The position numbers and the translations under genes were made by a program. Of a stretch of DNA of 64,000 nt, positions 36,321-45,939 are shown in pieces. The DNA lies in contig JAILWY010000029.1 in NCBI GenBank assembly GCA_022113835.1, positions 1,994,001 to 2,058,000 on the forward strand, written 5' to 3'. The notes below the pieces were generated by a model. That model saw only the letters and a list, made by a program, of their open reading frames with translations, did no database searches and was not told the origin of the DNA. The number at the start of each line of letters is the position of its first letter. The first letter of the stretch is position 1. The DNA is from Atopsyche davidsoni. Lineage: Eukaryota; Arthropoda; Insecta; Trichoptera; Hydrobiosidae.

Positions 36321-36801
36321 ATGAGACCGCTTCTTCTGGTCTCCATCTTCCTGGCCTTGGCCTTGAAGGCAGTCGCCGAAGACCCCCCGAGGCCGGAAGG
36401 GGTGCAAAAAATGGCGGCGTCCCGGAAGCCGTCGACGTTCGCCATCCTCAAGGTCGCAGCCGCTCCAAGGTCACCAGGGTCGAAGGTCCCGAGGAGGCCC
36501 AAGAGGCAGCTGGTCTTCAGGAAGGGACCCTTCACCTTCGACACCGTCGGCCAAATCAACAGCCCCGGACCTTCACACGTGAGACACCCTTACACGAAAC
36601 GACGAGAATTTCGAGCTTGTGATTCTCGATTTAATTTCCGGTTTCGTTTTTCAGCTGCTGAGCAACGCACGCGTGAGCATCGTCGACACCAAGAAGACGA
36701 ACGTGCAGGCGCACGTGTCCATGGCGAACCAATTCGGCGGACCCGGACCGAAGCCGAAGCCTGAATTCGGGATCGGGATCAAGCTCACCCGGCGCTTCTG
36801 A
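36321..36801 (+). CDS. Secreted Gly-rich antimicrobial-like peptide precursor
   Basis: Exon 1 36321-36578 and exon 2 36655-36801 (147 bp) join in phase 0 to 134 aa. Signal peptide MRPLLLVSIFLALALKAVAE; propeptide; basic cleavage motif RRPKRQ at about residues 57-62; mature part of about 73 residues: LVFRKGPFTFDTVGQ, then in exon 2 ARVSIVDTKKTNVQ, MANQFGGPGPKPKPEF and the end GIGIKLTRRF. The final F-G-x-G-x-x-x-T-x-x-F and the precursor layout resemble attacin/diptericin-class Gly-rich antimicrobial peptides. Exon 2 matches the 147-bp exon at 24826-24972. High GC relative to flanks. Family placement is by layout and alignment by eye only. Confidence 0.65.
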
Positions 36802-36814
36802 GTGCTGCTGAAGG

Positions 36815-37130
36815 CCTCGGCTGCTCGCAGCTTCTCAAGAAGCAGCTAGATTAAAAAAAAAAAAAAAAACCTAAATGCACAGCCGCGATACCTTGTAACT
36901 AGAATTGTGTATAAAATGTTGTTTTCACTCAAAAAAAAAAAAACTCGAGTGCAGCTCAAGACCTCGGCTGCTTGCAGCTTCTGAAAAAGCAGCTAGATTA
37001 AAAAAAAAAAAAAAAAAACCTAAATGCACAGCCGCGATACCTTGTAACTAGAAATGTGTATAAAATTTTGTTTTTCCTCAAAAAAAAAACCTCGGCTGCT
37101 TCCAGCTTCTTAAGTAGCAGTTACAATGAA
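36815..37130 (+). repeat. Three tandem copies of a 130-150-bp unit in the 3' region
   Basis: Starts at 36815, 36962 and 37090, each with CCTCGGCTGCTxxCAGCTTCT, AGCAGCTAGATT, a long A run, CCTAAATGCACAGCCGCGAT and GTGTATAAAAT. The third copy is diverged. Copies lie just downstream of the stop codon at 36801, so they may form repeated 3'UTR/poly(A) regions. Confidence 0.85.
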
Positions 37131-38030
37131 AATAATTATACTTATTATACGACGATGATTCCTTGTGTGTAAAAAATTTTTTTTTTCTTAAGGCATGTGA
37201 GTTTTATTTTTGTACATGGGCCGATCGGAAATTTCCGCATCCATGTTAACTTTTATCTTCCAATGCCCGCTTATTCCCTAAATATTCACAAAAATGACCG
37301 ATGCTCGTGATAGTGGAAAGCCGTTACACTTAATATTTTATTATTTGAGACGCGTGCCGTGAGTTTAATATCAAGGCAAGCAGCTTTTATTAGAATGAGC
37401 CTAAAACAAATACATAATATGTAATTAAATATTTTTAATTTTAGCGTTAGTTTTGAGTAAAGAATTTGTACAAAAACGTTTTAGTTTGTATGTTTAAAAA
37501 TTATTGCTTGTATGCACCGCACGCCATTATGAAACATTTTTTTAATTAAATAATAATTTTTTAAATTTTAATTTCAAAATGGATTCTTTGTTAAAAACGG
37601 TTGTATTATGAATTTAAAAAAATTCCTTTTAATTTAGACTATGTGAGCATTGGTTGCACATTTGCATATGACGATTAAAATTCTCATTCGTATGCCGCGT
37701 CTGAAAGCAGAATCTATTTTATATTGTTAATTGTGTAATCACATAATTATTATATCGTAAAACTATGTTTTTATTTTAACGTAAAAAAATGCGTCATTGA
37801 TTATGTCAAATGACGTGATTTAAAAAAAAAATATTTTTCATAGAAATTCAATATTTTCAAGATGGGATAAATCTGACTTTTCATTACTAAGAGGATGCTA
37901 TTGATTCATTGTTATACTTTTTTGTTATTACTATTCAATATCAAAAGCACGTGTAAAGGGTCGGTAATGGAGTAGTGGAATGATCGTGGAGGGATGTATA
38001 TCAGATATAAACGCCAGAGCTTTGTAAGGA
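37131..38030. other. Intergenic, no supported gene
   Basis: AT-rich, no open frame of note. A fragment near 37965 (GGTAATGGAGTAGT then GGAATGAT) recurs near 49480. Confidence 0.5.
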
Positions 38031-38039
38031 AAGGGTAGT

Positions 38040-38226
38040 ATAGAATTAGGCAGGGAGGTATGGATGATTTGAAATAACAGCTACACACTCATTTTTCAAC
38101 GAAACTGATTATTTTTTTCAATGTGTAACTTGGATGTTGCCATTACAAAACTACACCAATAAATATCAGATACCCCCACTCCTTATCCACCAAGGTAATC
38201 CCCACCTATTCCTACCTAACCCTGTA
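38040..38226. mobile_element. TIR MITE, copy 2
   Basis: Diverged copy of the element at 31096-31295: begins near GAATTAGGCAGGGAGGTATG and ends CCTACCTAACCCTG followed by TA. The interior is shared (CTCATTTTTCAACGAAACT, AACTTGGATGTTGCCATTAC). Confidence 0.7.
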
Positions 38227-38230
38227 TGAA

Positions 38231-38630
38231 ACACGCAATATGCAGCCCCAAGAAAACTATGAGCACTGGCTCAAAAGGAGCGTCCAAAGAAGAAGAATTT
38301 GTTCAGAATGCATGTATATTCGACTCCATACTTATTCGTCTTTAAAAAAAATAAAAAAATATTGATATATCTTCTCTTCAATCGAACCGAAGGTCAGGCG
38401 CGGCGGTTTCCTCGTTTTGCGCAAATATTTTTGCCTTGACGCATACCGGGTGCTTGCGCAGGCGGGCAGCACCTGTGCAAGCACCCGGCTCACCCGATTC
38501 GCTATTTGTGTTTTTCACCCGAGGTTTCACCTGAAAACACACCCGAGACCGCTTCCGCAGTCGTCGGCGCCATGTTGACTCAGCGATCGCGACCAGCTCC
38601 AATAATGTTGTCAATTGAAAACCAAAACAG
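38231..38630 (-). other. CG-rich segment upstream of the truncated gene
   Basis: Unlike its surroundings this stretch is GC- and CpG-rich between 38395 and 38605. On the minus strand it reads like a first exon: an ATG in GGCGCCAT context followed by APTTAEAVSGVFS and a GTGAAA donor-like site near 38530. It contains a long imperfect palindrome (GGGTGCTTGCGCAGG..CCTGTGCAAGCACCC, about 38448-38485). It may be a transposed promoter or first-exon fragment. Confidence 0.25.
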
Positions 38631-39209
38631 CCTATCTTGATAGACAAGGACGCTAAGGCAGCTCAAGATAAGGCCACTAATGACGCTAAAGTTGCTGCAG
38701 ATCTAACCGTCAAGGCTGCTAAGAGTGGTGCAACTGATACCGATAAGAAGGCTGCTACTGCTGCTAATGAAAAGGCTAAGGCTTCAAAGGCTGCTGCAGA
38801 TAAGGCTGCTAAGGACGCTAAGGTTGTTGGAGCTAAGGCTGCTAAGGACACTAAAACTGCTGCAGATATGGCCGCTAAGGACGTTAAGGCTGCTAAAATT
38901 AAGGACGCTAAGGCTGTTCAAGATAAGACCGCTAAGAACGCTAAGGCTGCTCAAGATAAGGCCGATAAGGACGCTAAGGTTGCTGCAGATCTGAACGCCA
39001 AGGCTGTTAAGAGTAGTGCAACTGTTGCCGAGAAGAAGGATGCTGCTACTGCCAACGGAATCGCTAAGCAGTCTGCCATTGCAAATAAGGCCGCTCAAGA
39101 CGCTGATATTGCTGCCAAAAATAACGTTAAGGCTGCTCAATCAGCCAATGCAGGCACGTCAGTGACCGCAGGTGGTTCTGGTGCTGGTATTCAGGTCCAA
39201 TTAGGATGA
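38631..39209 (+). pseudogene. 5'-truncated family-2 gene with Ala/Lys helical repeats
   Basis: Open for about 190 codons ending VTAGGSGAGIQVQLG. The body is Lys/Ala/Asp-rich (ADKAAKDAKVVGAKAAKDTK type), predicted strongly helical and superficially like LEA or TolA repeats. The 3' side is clearly family 2: ACCACCCGAGGTTCACTCATTG, a donor with intron 39253-39486, and the exon beginning AAATCTTCGACTCCCTGAA, followed by AATAAA. The 5' side lacks everything the other members share: no TATA block, no MKTLLFALC signal, and an in-frame TGA at 38616-38618 with no ATG. CAG at 38628-38630 could be a splice acceptor, so an upstream exon cannot be excluded, but truncation with unrelated CG-rich DNA joined upstream is more likely. 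Confidence 0.55.
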
Positions 39210-39975
39210 AGGCCTAACCGGGGCAGAGAAACCACCCGAGGTTCACTCATTGGTAAGCTCTTGAAATATTGTTAATCTCAGGTCTAATGCGCGCGTTTGT
39301 ATCTTAATTCAATGTTTCTGAATACGACCGTATTGGTTAAAAAAGTGGCATTGCTTTGTTGGTCTATCTAACTTAAAAAGTTGCTTAGCATCATGATTTA
39401 ACTTTATTTGTGTTTTGTCTCATGATCAATCACTTATTTATAGGCACACTGAATTATTTAATTATAATATTGTTTTATTTTTACAGAAATCTTCGACTCC
39501 CTGAAACAACGCTAATTCCATGAAAAAAAAATATTTTTATTAAATATTAAAGTTACAAATATATATTTTACCTTTGCATATTTATAATTTCCCCTGATCA
39601 CTTATACACTGATATATGAATAAAAATACTAATAAATAATGTAATCAATATGTAAAAATAGTTTTTTTGTTTTTTTACTCACCTGCTTTTTTTTCCCCTT
39701 TGTAATTGTTCATAGATTTCTGTGAAAAAGATCGATGGTGTTTTCTTATGGTTTGTTTACCCGAATAGCCTTTACTTTCTTGGTGGTTCATTTGCTCTTC
39801 AGCGGGGTCAGGATAATTCCAATTCGTCAATGAATTCTTGAAGTCCATAAAAAAAAAACTATTGAGTCTGCCATACGAGTTGATGCAATCCACCCTAAAA
39901 AGGCTGCTTAAGGTTTGAATCTTTCTTATTTTCAGTACACGTGCTGAAAACCTGAAAAATCATGAATTTCGATTG

Positions 39976-40260
39976 AGTACTTTTCAGCTGCTCCTCTGTA
40001 TTTGAGCGCACCTCTCAGAGTACACTTCCATGTATATAACTAAATAACCGCAGGGTTTTACTTGTTCATGGAATCTCTTTTTCATAAGCGTTTTCCAAGA
40101 AACCATTTGAGTCTTTTACTACTACTATGTTATTTTCCATTACCGTAGTATATAAGGGGGCTCTCTCCATAATCGATGTTTTTAGAAAATATTTTGCGAA
40201 AAATCTACCGCACCAATAAAAAAAAAATAAATGCAAACAGTTAGATACATTCCTTCTTCT
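39976..40260. repeat. Family-2 upstream block, copy 1
   Basis: Direct copy of 44015-44290, about 80% or more identical by eye (TTGAGTACTTTTCAGCTGCT, GGGGGCTCTCTCCATAATCG). Together with the genes downstream it defines a duplication of roughly 4 kb carrying the genes at 40741 and 45313. Confidence 0.75.
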
Positions 40261-40611
40261 ACACAAAAAAAATATTTTATCCGCATAAATTTACTTTATA
40301 TATGAAATACGAGTATATGTGCATTTTGGAGATCATAAAAACTCACGGACCAAGAACCATAAGAATTTAAAAATATTTTTTTAATTGAAATTTAAAGATC
40401 GCATATAAAATTATTGCGGAAATAGAAATAGTACTTTTTTATGCTTTGGTTTTGAAAATTCGTCATTTTAACAAATTTTTCAACATCTTAAAATTAAGAT
40501 AACTCGTGAAGTTTAATTTTTTTTAGTACAATTCACTCTTTGAGAATGGGTTCAGTTTAGGAATCAAATAATCGGAAAAAATATTAATCAAAAATCAATG
40601 AATTGTTCTAA

Positions 40612-40616
<5 letters not shown>

Positions 40617-40671
<55 letters not shown>
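40617..40671. repeat. (TA)n microsatellite abutting a core promoter
   Basis: About 27 TA dinucleotides ending at 40671, three bases before the TATATAA box. In the paralogues this position holds a conserved 50-bp GC-rich proximal block, which is missing here. A shorter TA run lies about 60 bp further upstream of the paralogue at 45313. Confidence 0.9.
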
Positions 40672-40673
<2 letters not shown>

Positions 40674-40674
40674 G

Positions 40675-40681
40675 TATATAA
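40675..40681 (+). promoter_or_regulatory. TATA box of the gene at 40741
   Basis: TATATAA in GGGTATATAAGGTGGCC, exactly 66 bp before the ATG, as in all intact family-2 genes. Confidence 0.75.
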
Positions 40682-40740
40682 GGTGGCCCCAAGGCAGTTG
40701 GCAGGTACTCGTGAAGTTCTGCATACTCGCTCTGTCCAAG

Positions 40741-42036
40741 ATGAAGACCCCTCTGTTCGCGCTGTGCCTGGTGGGTGTAGCTGTTGCTCAGTTCATTGTG
40801 GAAGAAGACACTTCTCAGAACAGCAATGGCACTGTCAGCATCAATAGTTCTATGGAGAGTAGTATTTTGGAATCTATGAAAAGAACTGCAGATGTGGCTC
40901 CTCAGACTGCTAAGAGTAATGTAGCACCTGGCACAAAAATAGTTGCTAAGCCTGCAGCTAATACTAAGAGCAGTGCAGCGACTGGCTCTCAAAAACCCCA
41001 AATCGTGGCATCTAAAGCTTCTCCGACCGCTAAGAGTAATGTACCGTCTGCCACCAAAGCAGCTACTAAGCCTGCAGCTAATACTAAGAGCAGTTCAGCG
41101 ACTGGCCCTCAAAACCCACAAACCAACACACCTAAAGCATCTCCGACCGCTAAGAGTAATGTACCGTCTGCCACCAAAGCAGCTACTAAGCCTGCAGCTA
41201 ATACTAAGAGCAGTTCAGCGACTGGCCCTCAAAACTCACAAACCAACACACCTAAAGCATCTCCGACCGCTAAGAGTAATGTACCGTCTGGCACCAAAGT
41301 AGCTACTAAGCCTGCAGCTAATACTAAGAGCAGTTCAGCGACTGGCCCTCAAAACCCACAAACCAACACACCTAAAGCATCTCCGACCGCTAAGAGTAAT
41401 GTACCGTCTGGCACCAAAGCAGCTACTAAGCCTGCAGCTAATACTAAGAGCAGTTCAGCGACTGGCCCTCAAAACCCACAAACCAACATACCTAAAGCAT
41501 CTCCGACCGCTAAGAGTAATGTATCGTCTGGCACCAAAGCAGCTACTAAGCCTGCAGCTAATACTAAGAGCAGTTCAGCGACTGGCCCTCAAAACCCACA
41601 AACCAACATACCTAAAGCATCTCCGACCGCTAAGAGTAATGTATCGTCTGGCACCAAAGCAGCTACTAAGCCTGCAGCTAATACTAAGAGCAGTTCAGAG
41701 ACTGGCCCTCAAAACCCACAAACCAACACACCTAAAGCATCTCCGACCGCTAAGAGTAATGTACCGTCTGGCACCAAAGCAGCTACTAAGCCTGCAGCTA
41801 ATACTAAGAGCAGTTCAGCGACTGGCCCTCAAAACCCACAAACCAACACACCTAAAGCATCTCCGACCGCTAAGAGTAATGTAGCGTCTGGCACCAAAGC
41901 AACTGCTAAGCTTGCAGCTAATACTAAGAGCAGTGCAGCGACTTCCGCCAAAATAGCCAGTAGTAGCTCTAATGCTGTTGGTGGTTCTGGTTTTGTTGTT
42001 GGTTCTGGTGCTAGCTTAAATTCGAATCAAGGATGA
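40741..42036 (+). CDS. Secreted Thr/Lys/Ala/Asn-rich 40-residue repeat protein (family 2)
   Basis: 431 aa from AAGATGAAGACC. The start is chosen at the conserved MKT signal peptide (MKTPLFALCLVGVAVAQF); an upstream in-frame extension encodes only the TA repeat and 5'UTR. A short N-terminal region (NGTVSINSSMESSILESM, with N-glycosylation-type sites) precedes eight nearly identical 40-residue repeats of the form TAKSNVPSGTKAATKPAANT followed by KSSSATGPQNPQTNTPKASP, then a Gly/Ser tail (VGGSGFVVGSG). The protein is very basic and lacks Cys, so it should be extended and heavily O-glycosylatable. The 3'UTR carries the family intron (42062-42492) and AATAAA at 42665. Likely a secreted matrix, silk, glue or mucin component; not identifiable further. 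Confidence 0.75.
   Translation: MKTPLFALCLVGVAVAQFIVEEDTSQNSNGTVSINSSMESSILESMKRTADVAPQTAKSNVAPGTKIVAKPAANTKSSAATGSQKPQIVASKASPTAKSNVPSATKAATKPAANTKSSSATGPQNPQTNTPKASPTAKSNVPSATKAATKPAANTKSSSATGPQNSQTNTPKASPTAKSNVPSGTKVATKPAANTKSSSATGPQNPQTNTPKASPTAKSNVPSGTKAATKPAANTKSSSATGPQNPQTNIPKASPTAKSNVSSGTKAATKPAANTKSSSATGPQNPQTNIPKASPTAKSNVSSGTKAATKPAANTKSSSETGPQNPQTNTPKASPTAKSNVPSGTKAATKPAANTKSSSATGPQNPQTNTPKASPTAKSNVASGTKATAKLAANTKSSAATSAKIASSSSNAVGGSGFVVGSGASLNSNQG
40921..41946 (+). repeat. 120-bp coding tandem repeat, about 8.5 copies
   Basis: Period is exactly 120 bp (40 codons). Central copies differ by only one to three bases each, such as CCG/TCG and ACA/ATA changes, indicating recent homogenisation. 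The first and last copies are more diverged. Confidence 0.95.
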
Positions 42037-42713
42037 TGATAGCACGCAGTCCTATCCATCGGTATGTAGCATGAAATATTATGATTCAGGGTCTTTCCTA
42101 ATGAGTGCTGCGACGATTTAATGGAACCGAAACGTAATACTTAGAAACATTCATTTAACTTTAACTTTAATGAACTGCAAGTGTAGACCTTTTTTTTTAT
42201 TAACCCTCTTTGTATTATTTTTAATGAAGTATTATGCCATGAGAATGAATTTAATATACAATTATTGTGTATAATGGGCTTTTAACAGTATTTAGTTTAC
42301 GACCAATCGTTTCTTTAACTGAAATATCGGCGTGTTAACCCATCACGTGTCGACTGAAAGACACTTTATTAATTTTCCACTTGTATAAAAAAACCGTTGA
42401 CGAGAAGATATTACCAACAGGATGGACTTGTTAGTATGGCCGGAGAAATACTTCATGAGTAATAAATTTTAAATAACGTTTTATTTTTCCAGAAATCTTC
42501 GGTTTCCAGGCACGACGCTATTCCAGGAATGAAAATTATTACCAATATTTAAAAAAAAATGTGTAAACCTCATCACAATACATAATATAATATATATATA
42601 TAAATATAAATTTTCTTTTGGTCACTTCTACATTATTGTAAATATATATATTGATTAAAATCGCAATAAATGATGTATTTAATATCTGTGATTAATTATT
42701 TTCTTAATAATTT

Positions 42714-43987
42714 TGTAATGACAATAATACAAGGGGGCGTGTGGTTCAGGTCTTTATTACGATACGTGGTGGGATTACATTATAAAGTCACGACGCCGCC
42801 GCCGTGCGGCGTCCTCTCTCAGATGACAGAACTGTAATGCCCGCTCCCGGCCTCACCTCTCCTCGAGCGGGCCCTATGTTGCCAGTGCTCAGGACACCAT
42901 AGACTACATGCCCCTCTGATGTCACCATCATACGAAGGTCCTGAAGGCTGGAGATCCTCTCTCCCTTTGTTGCCGGCGTCGAGGCCATGCCACGTGGTTG
43001 TCGTCCTGCCCAGTGACTGCCGCACGAGGCCGCTCCCTCGCGTACTCCCGTCGCGGCCAGCTCCACTGCGCAGCCGGCACCATGAGACCGTGCGATATCG
43101 CCCCGCTCTGCACCCCTTGACTTCCTCGCGCCCCACGCCTCGCACGACCGCAACGAAACTCTCCGTCCGGCCGGTCCCTCCGTGGGTCCGCGCATCAAGC
43201 GCCATGCACGCGGCGGCATCCTCTTGATCACTCCGCTGCACGCGGCTGCATGCCTTGGCATCATCGCGTCCCACGCCTCGCACGACCGCGACGACACTCT
43301 GCGTCCGGCCTGTCCCTCCGTGGGTCCGCGCATCAAGCGCCATGCACGCGGCGGCATCCTCTTGATCACTCCGCTGCACGCGGCTGCATGCCTTGGCATC
43401 ATCGCGTCCCACGCCTCGCACGACCGCGACGACACTCTGCGTCCGGCCTGTCCCTCCGTGGGTCCGCGCATCAAGCGCCATGCACGCGGCGGCATCCTCT
43501 TGATCACTCCGCTGCACGCGGCTGCATGCCTTGGCATCATCGCGTCCCACGCCTCGCACGACCGCGACGACACTCTGCGTCCGGCCTGTCCCTCCGTGGG
43601 TCCGCGCATCAAGCGCCATGCACGCGGCGGCATCCTCTTGATCACTTCGCTGCACGCGGCTGCATAACCTCTCCTAGAGCGGGCTCTCTGTCCGATCGCA
43701 TCGCCCACGTGGTCTCCCAACCTCCAACGCCCTTCGCAGATCTTCCCAGCTCCACCAGTCTTCTCACCTCACACGCCCCCGCCGAAATAGCTTGTAATGA
43801 CAATAATACAAGGGGGCGTGTGGTTCAGGTCTTTATTACGATACGTGGTGGGATTACATTATAAAGTCACGACGCCGCCGCCGTGCGGCGTCCTCTCTCA
43901 GATGACAGAACTGTAATGCCCGCTCCCGGCCTCACCTCTCCTCGAGCGGGCCCTATGTTGCCAGTGCTCAGGACACCATAGACTACA
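42714..43987 (-). mobile_element. TRIM-like non-autonomous LTR retrotransposon, apparently recent
   Basis: 195-bp direct repeats at 42714-42908 and 43793-43987 look identical, begin TG and end CA, and are flanked by the 5-bp duplication AATTT. On the minus strand the LTR has TTTATAA followed by AATAAA near its 3' end, and a purine tract (AGAGGGGCA) directly precedes the 3' LTR, so the element is oriented minus. The 884-bp GC-rich interior has no gag/pol; its long frames on both strands come from a 138-bp repeat whose period is divisible by three. The homologous stretch at about 46885-46905 shows the empty site with a single AATTT. Confidence 0.85.
43150..43660. repeat. 138-bp GC-rich tandem repeat inside the TRIM
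   Basis: Units start at GGGTCCGCGCATCAAGCGCC: 43184, 43322, 43460 and 43598, exactly 138 bp apart and nearly identical. Open frames through it on both strands are an artefact of the period being a multiple of three. Confidence 0.9.
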
Positions 43988-44014
43988 AATTTCTACTCAC
44001 CTCAATCCTTGTCC

Positions 44015-44290
44015 TTGAGTACTTTTCAGCTGCTCCCCTGTATTTGAGCGCACCTCTCAGAGTATGCTTCCAAAGCCTTGTATATAAGTAAATAACCGCA
44101 GGATTTTACTTGTTCACGGGATTTCTTTTTCAAAAGCGTTTTCCATGAAACCATTTGAGTCTTTTACTATAAGCATACATGTTGTTTGCAATTACCGCAT
44201 AAGGGGGCTCTCTCCATAATCGATGTTTTTTAAAAATATTTTGCGAAAAATCTACTACACCAATAAAAAAAATTAAATTTAAAAAGTTGG
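44015..44290. repeat. Family-2 upstream block, copy 2
   Basis: Direct copy of 39976-40260, upstream of the gene at 45313. Its continuation to about 44800 also resembles the interior of the hAT elements at 47-53 kb (poly(T) runs, TTTTCCCGA, GTACGxAGCTxAC..GGAAATCGAAA). Confidence 0.7.
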
Positions 44291-45155
44291 ATACATTCTT
44301 TCGACTATATAAAAAAAATATTTTATCTCTTATAAATTAACTTTTAATATGAATAATATGTGTTTTCCCGAGTAGAGTTGAGGCACTTTGGAGATCATAA
44401 AATTTCCCAAGAACCCTGAGCATTTAGGACTTTTTTTTAAAATGGAATTTTAATAAAATTATTGCATATAAATAGTAAAAAAAAAAAAAAAAACTCTGGT
44501 TTTAAAAAGTCTTCATTTTATCAAATTTATCATCAGCTTTAAGGGGATTTTTTACCTTGATAAAAGACGTCATTAAAAAAAAATAAAAAAATATTTGAAT
44601 ATAAGTTTTTTAATATAAAAAAGTAATAAAGTGACAATTAAATAATTAAATGATACGATTTTGCAAAAAAGTGACAAAAGCTTACATCTTTTTTGTCAGT
44701 ACGCAGCTGACACCGGAAATCGAAAGCGAAGCGAAATCGTGTCATTAATTTTTATTTAATTGTCACTTTATTTTTCAATATTGAAAGTAACTATTATTAA
44801 TAAAATAATTAAAAATTTTAGTCATCTATTTTTTATTGCTTGATTAACGTCCCTTTTCAAGACAAGTCAAATACGCACACTACCCCGAATATAGGGTGTG
44901 AGCCCCAGAACTGGTGAGCAGGAGTACATTAGAAGACATTAATAATCGTAAAAATTAAGATAACTCTTGTGATATATTAACAATAATAACGAAAAGTCGC
45001 AGTTTAATTTTTTATGAAAATTCAGTCCTTGAGAATGGGTGCAGTTCAGGAATCGAAAAAAATATTAATCGAAAAAAAAAATATTTTTTAACACCTTTCT
45101 AAACTCGGCCTGTGGCACACACCCAATAAATATATATTATATGTATTTTTTTAAA

Positions 45156-45190
<35 letters not shown>

Positions 45191-45246
45191 GACGCATGCC
45201 ACTATGCCTAGTGCCGCGTTGGAGGTCACAGCTTGCCGGTCGCGGG

Positions 45247-45253
45247 TATATAA
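45247..45253 (+). promoter_or_regulatory. TATA box of the gene at 45313 with proximal GC block
   Basis: TATATAA, 66 bp before the ATG. The preceding block GTGCCGCGTTGGAGGTC..GCCGGTCGCGGG is shared with the genes at 49842, 55558 and 60284. Confidence 0.75.
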
Positions 45254-45312
45254 GGCGGCTCCACGGCAGTTGGCAGGTACTCGTGAAGTTCTGCAGACTC
45301 GCTCTATCCAAG

Positions 45313-45939
45313 ATGAAGACCCTTCTGTTCGCGCTGTGCCTGGTGGGTGTAGCTGTTGCTCAGTTCAAAGCGGAAGTAAAGTCTACTACGGCCCAAAATA
45401 AGACTATCAGCACCGGTAATACTTCAGTGAAAAGTACTACCGCTAAGAATGTTGAAACATCTGGCGTAAAAAAAACTAACATTGTTGCACCTAATGTTCT
45501 TCCAATGGCTGTTACTAAAAAACCCACTGTCACCGTAACTAAAAAACCTGCTGACACCGTAACTAAAAAACCTGCTGACACCGTAACTAAAAAAAACCCT
45601 GCCACCGTAACTAAAAAACCCGCCGACACCGTAACTAAAAAACCCACCGGCACCGTAACTAAAAAACCCACCGGCACCGTAACTAAAAAACCCACCGGCA
45701 CCACAACTAAAAAACCCACCGGCACCGTAACTAAAAAACCCGCTGGCACCGTAACTAAAAAACCCGCTGGCACCGTAACTAAAAAACCCGCTGGCACCGT
45801 AACTAAAAAACCCGCTGGCACCGTAACTAAAAAACCCGCTGGCACCGTAACTAAAAAACCCACTGGCACCGTAACTAAAAAACCCGCTGGCACCACTAAA
45901 CCTGTTTCTACATCTGCTGGTGGTTCTATTGTTGGCTGA
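45313..45939 (+). CDS. Secreted TKKPAGTV-repeat protein (family 2)
   Basis: 208 aa. Signal peptide MKTLLFALCLVGVAVAQF, identical to the neighbour at 40741 except for one residue. A short spacer (STTAKNVETSGVKKTNIV) is followed by about 17 repeats of the octapeptide TVTKKPAG (variants with D, T or N) and the tail STSAGGSIVG. Every repeat carries two Lys and two Thr, giving a highly basic, Pro-kinked, O-glycosylatable chain without Cys. The 3'UTR contains the family intron (46013-46388) and AATAAA at 46560. The stop codon is 73 nt before the junction, just beyond the usual limit for nonsense-mediated decay. Role inferred as secreted matrix or mucin-like material. Confidence 0.75.
   Translation: MKTLLFALCLVGVAVAQFKAEVKSTTAQNKTISTGNTSVKSTTAKNVETSGVKKTNIVAPNVLPMAVTKKPTVTVTKKPADTVTKKPADTVTKKNPATVTKKPADTVTKKPTGTVTKKPTGTVTKKPTGTTTKKPTGTVTKKPAGTVTKKPAGTVTKKPAGTVTKKPAGTVTKKPAGTVTKKPTGTVTKKPAGTTKPVSTSAGGSIVG
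45510..45900 (+). repeat. 24-bp coding repeat (ACCGTAACTAAAAAACCC)
   Basis: About 16 head-to-tail units of 24 bp (eight codons), with sparse substitutions and one extra-asparagine variant near 45595. Confidence 0.95.

Noticed and set aside
40612..40740. N-terminal Tyr/Ile-rich extension of the 40741 gene
   Set aside because: Encodes only the (TA)n repeat, TATA box and 5'UTR; the conserved MKT signal peptide start at 40741 is used in all paralogues.
41399..41884. Second + strand frame with MYRLAPKQLLSLQL repeats
   Set aside because: Frame-shifted shadow of the 120-bp repeat in the gene at 40741.
42788..43864. Overlapping frames of 160-310 codons on both strands
   Set aside because: They arise from the 138-bp repeat inside the TRIM (46 codons per unit, no stops in several frames); Arg/His/Ala-rich nonsense composition and no known domain.
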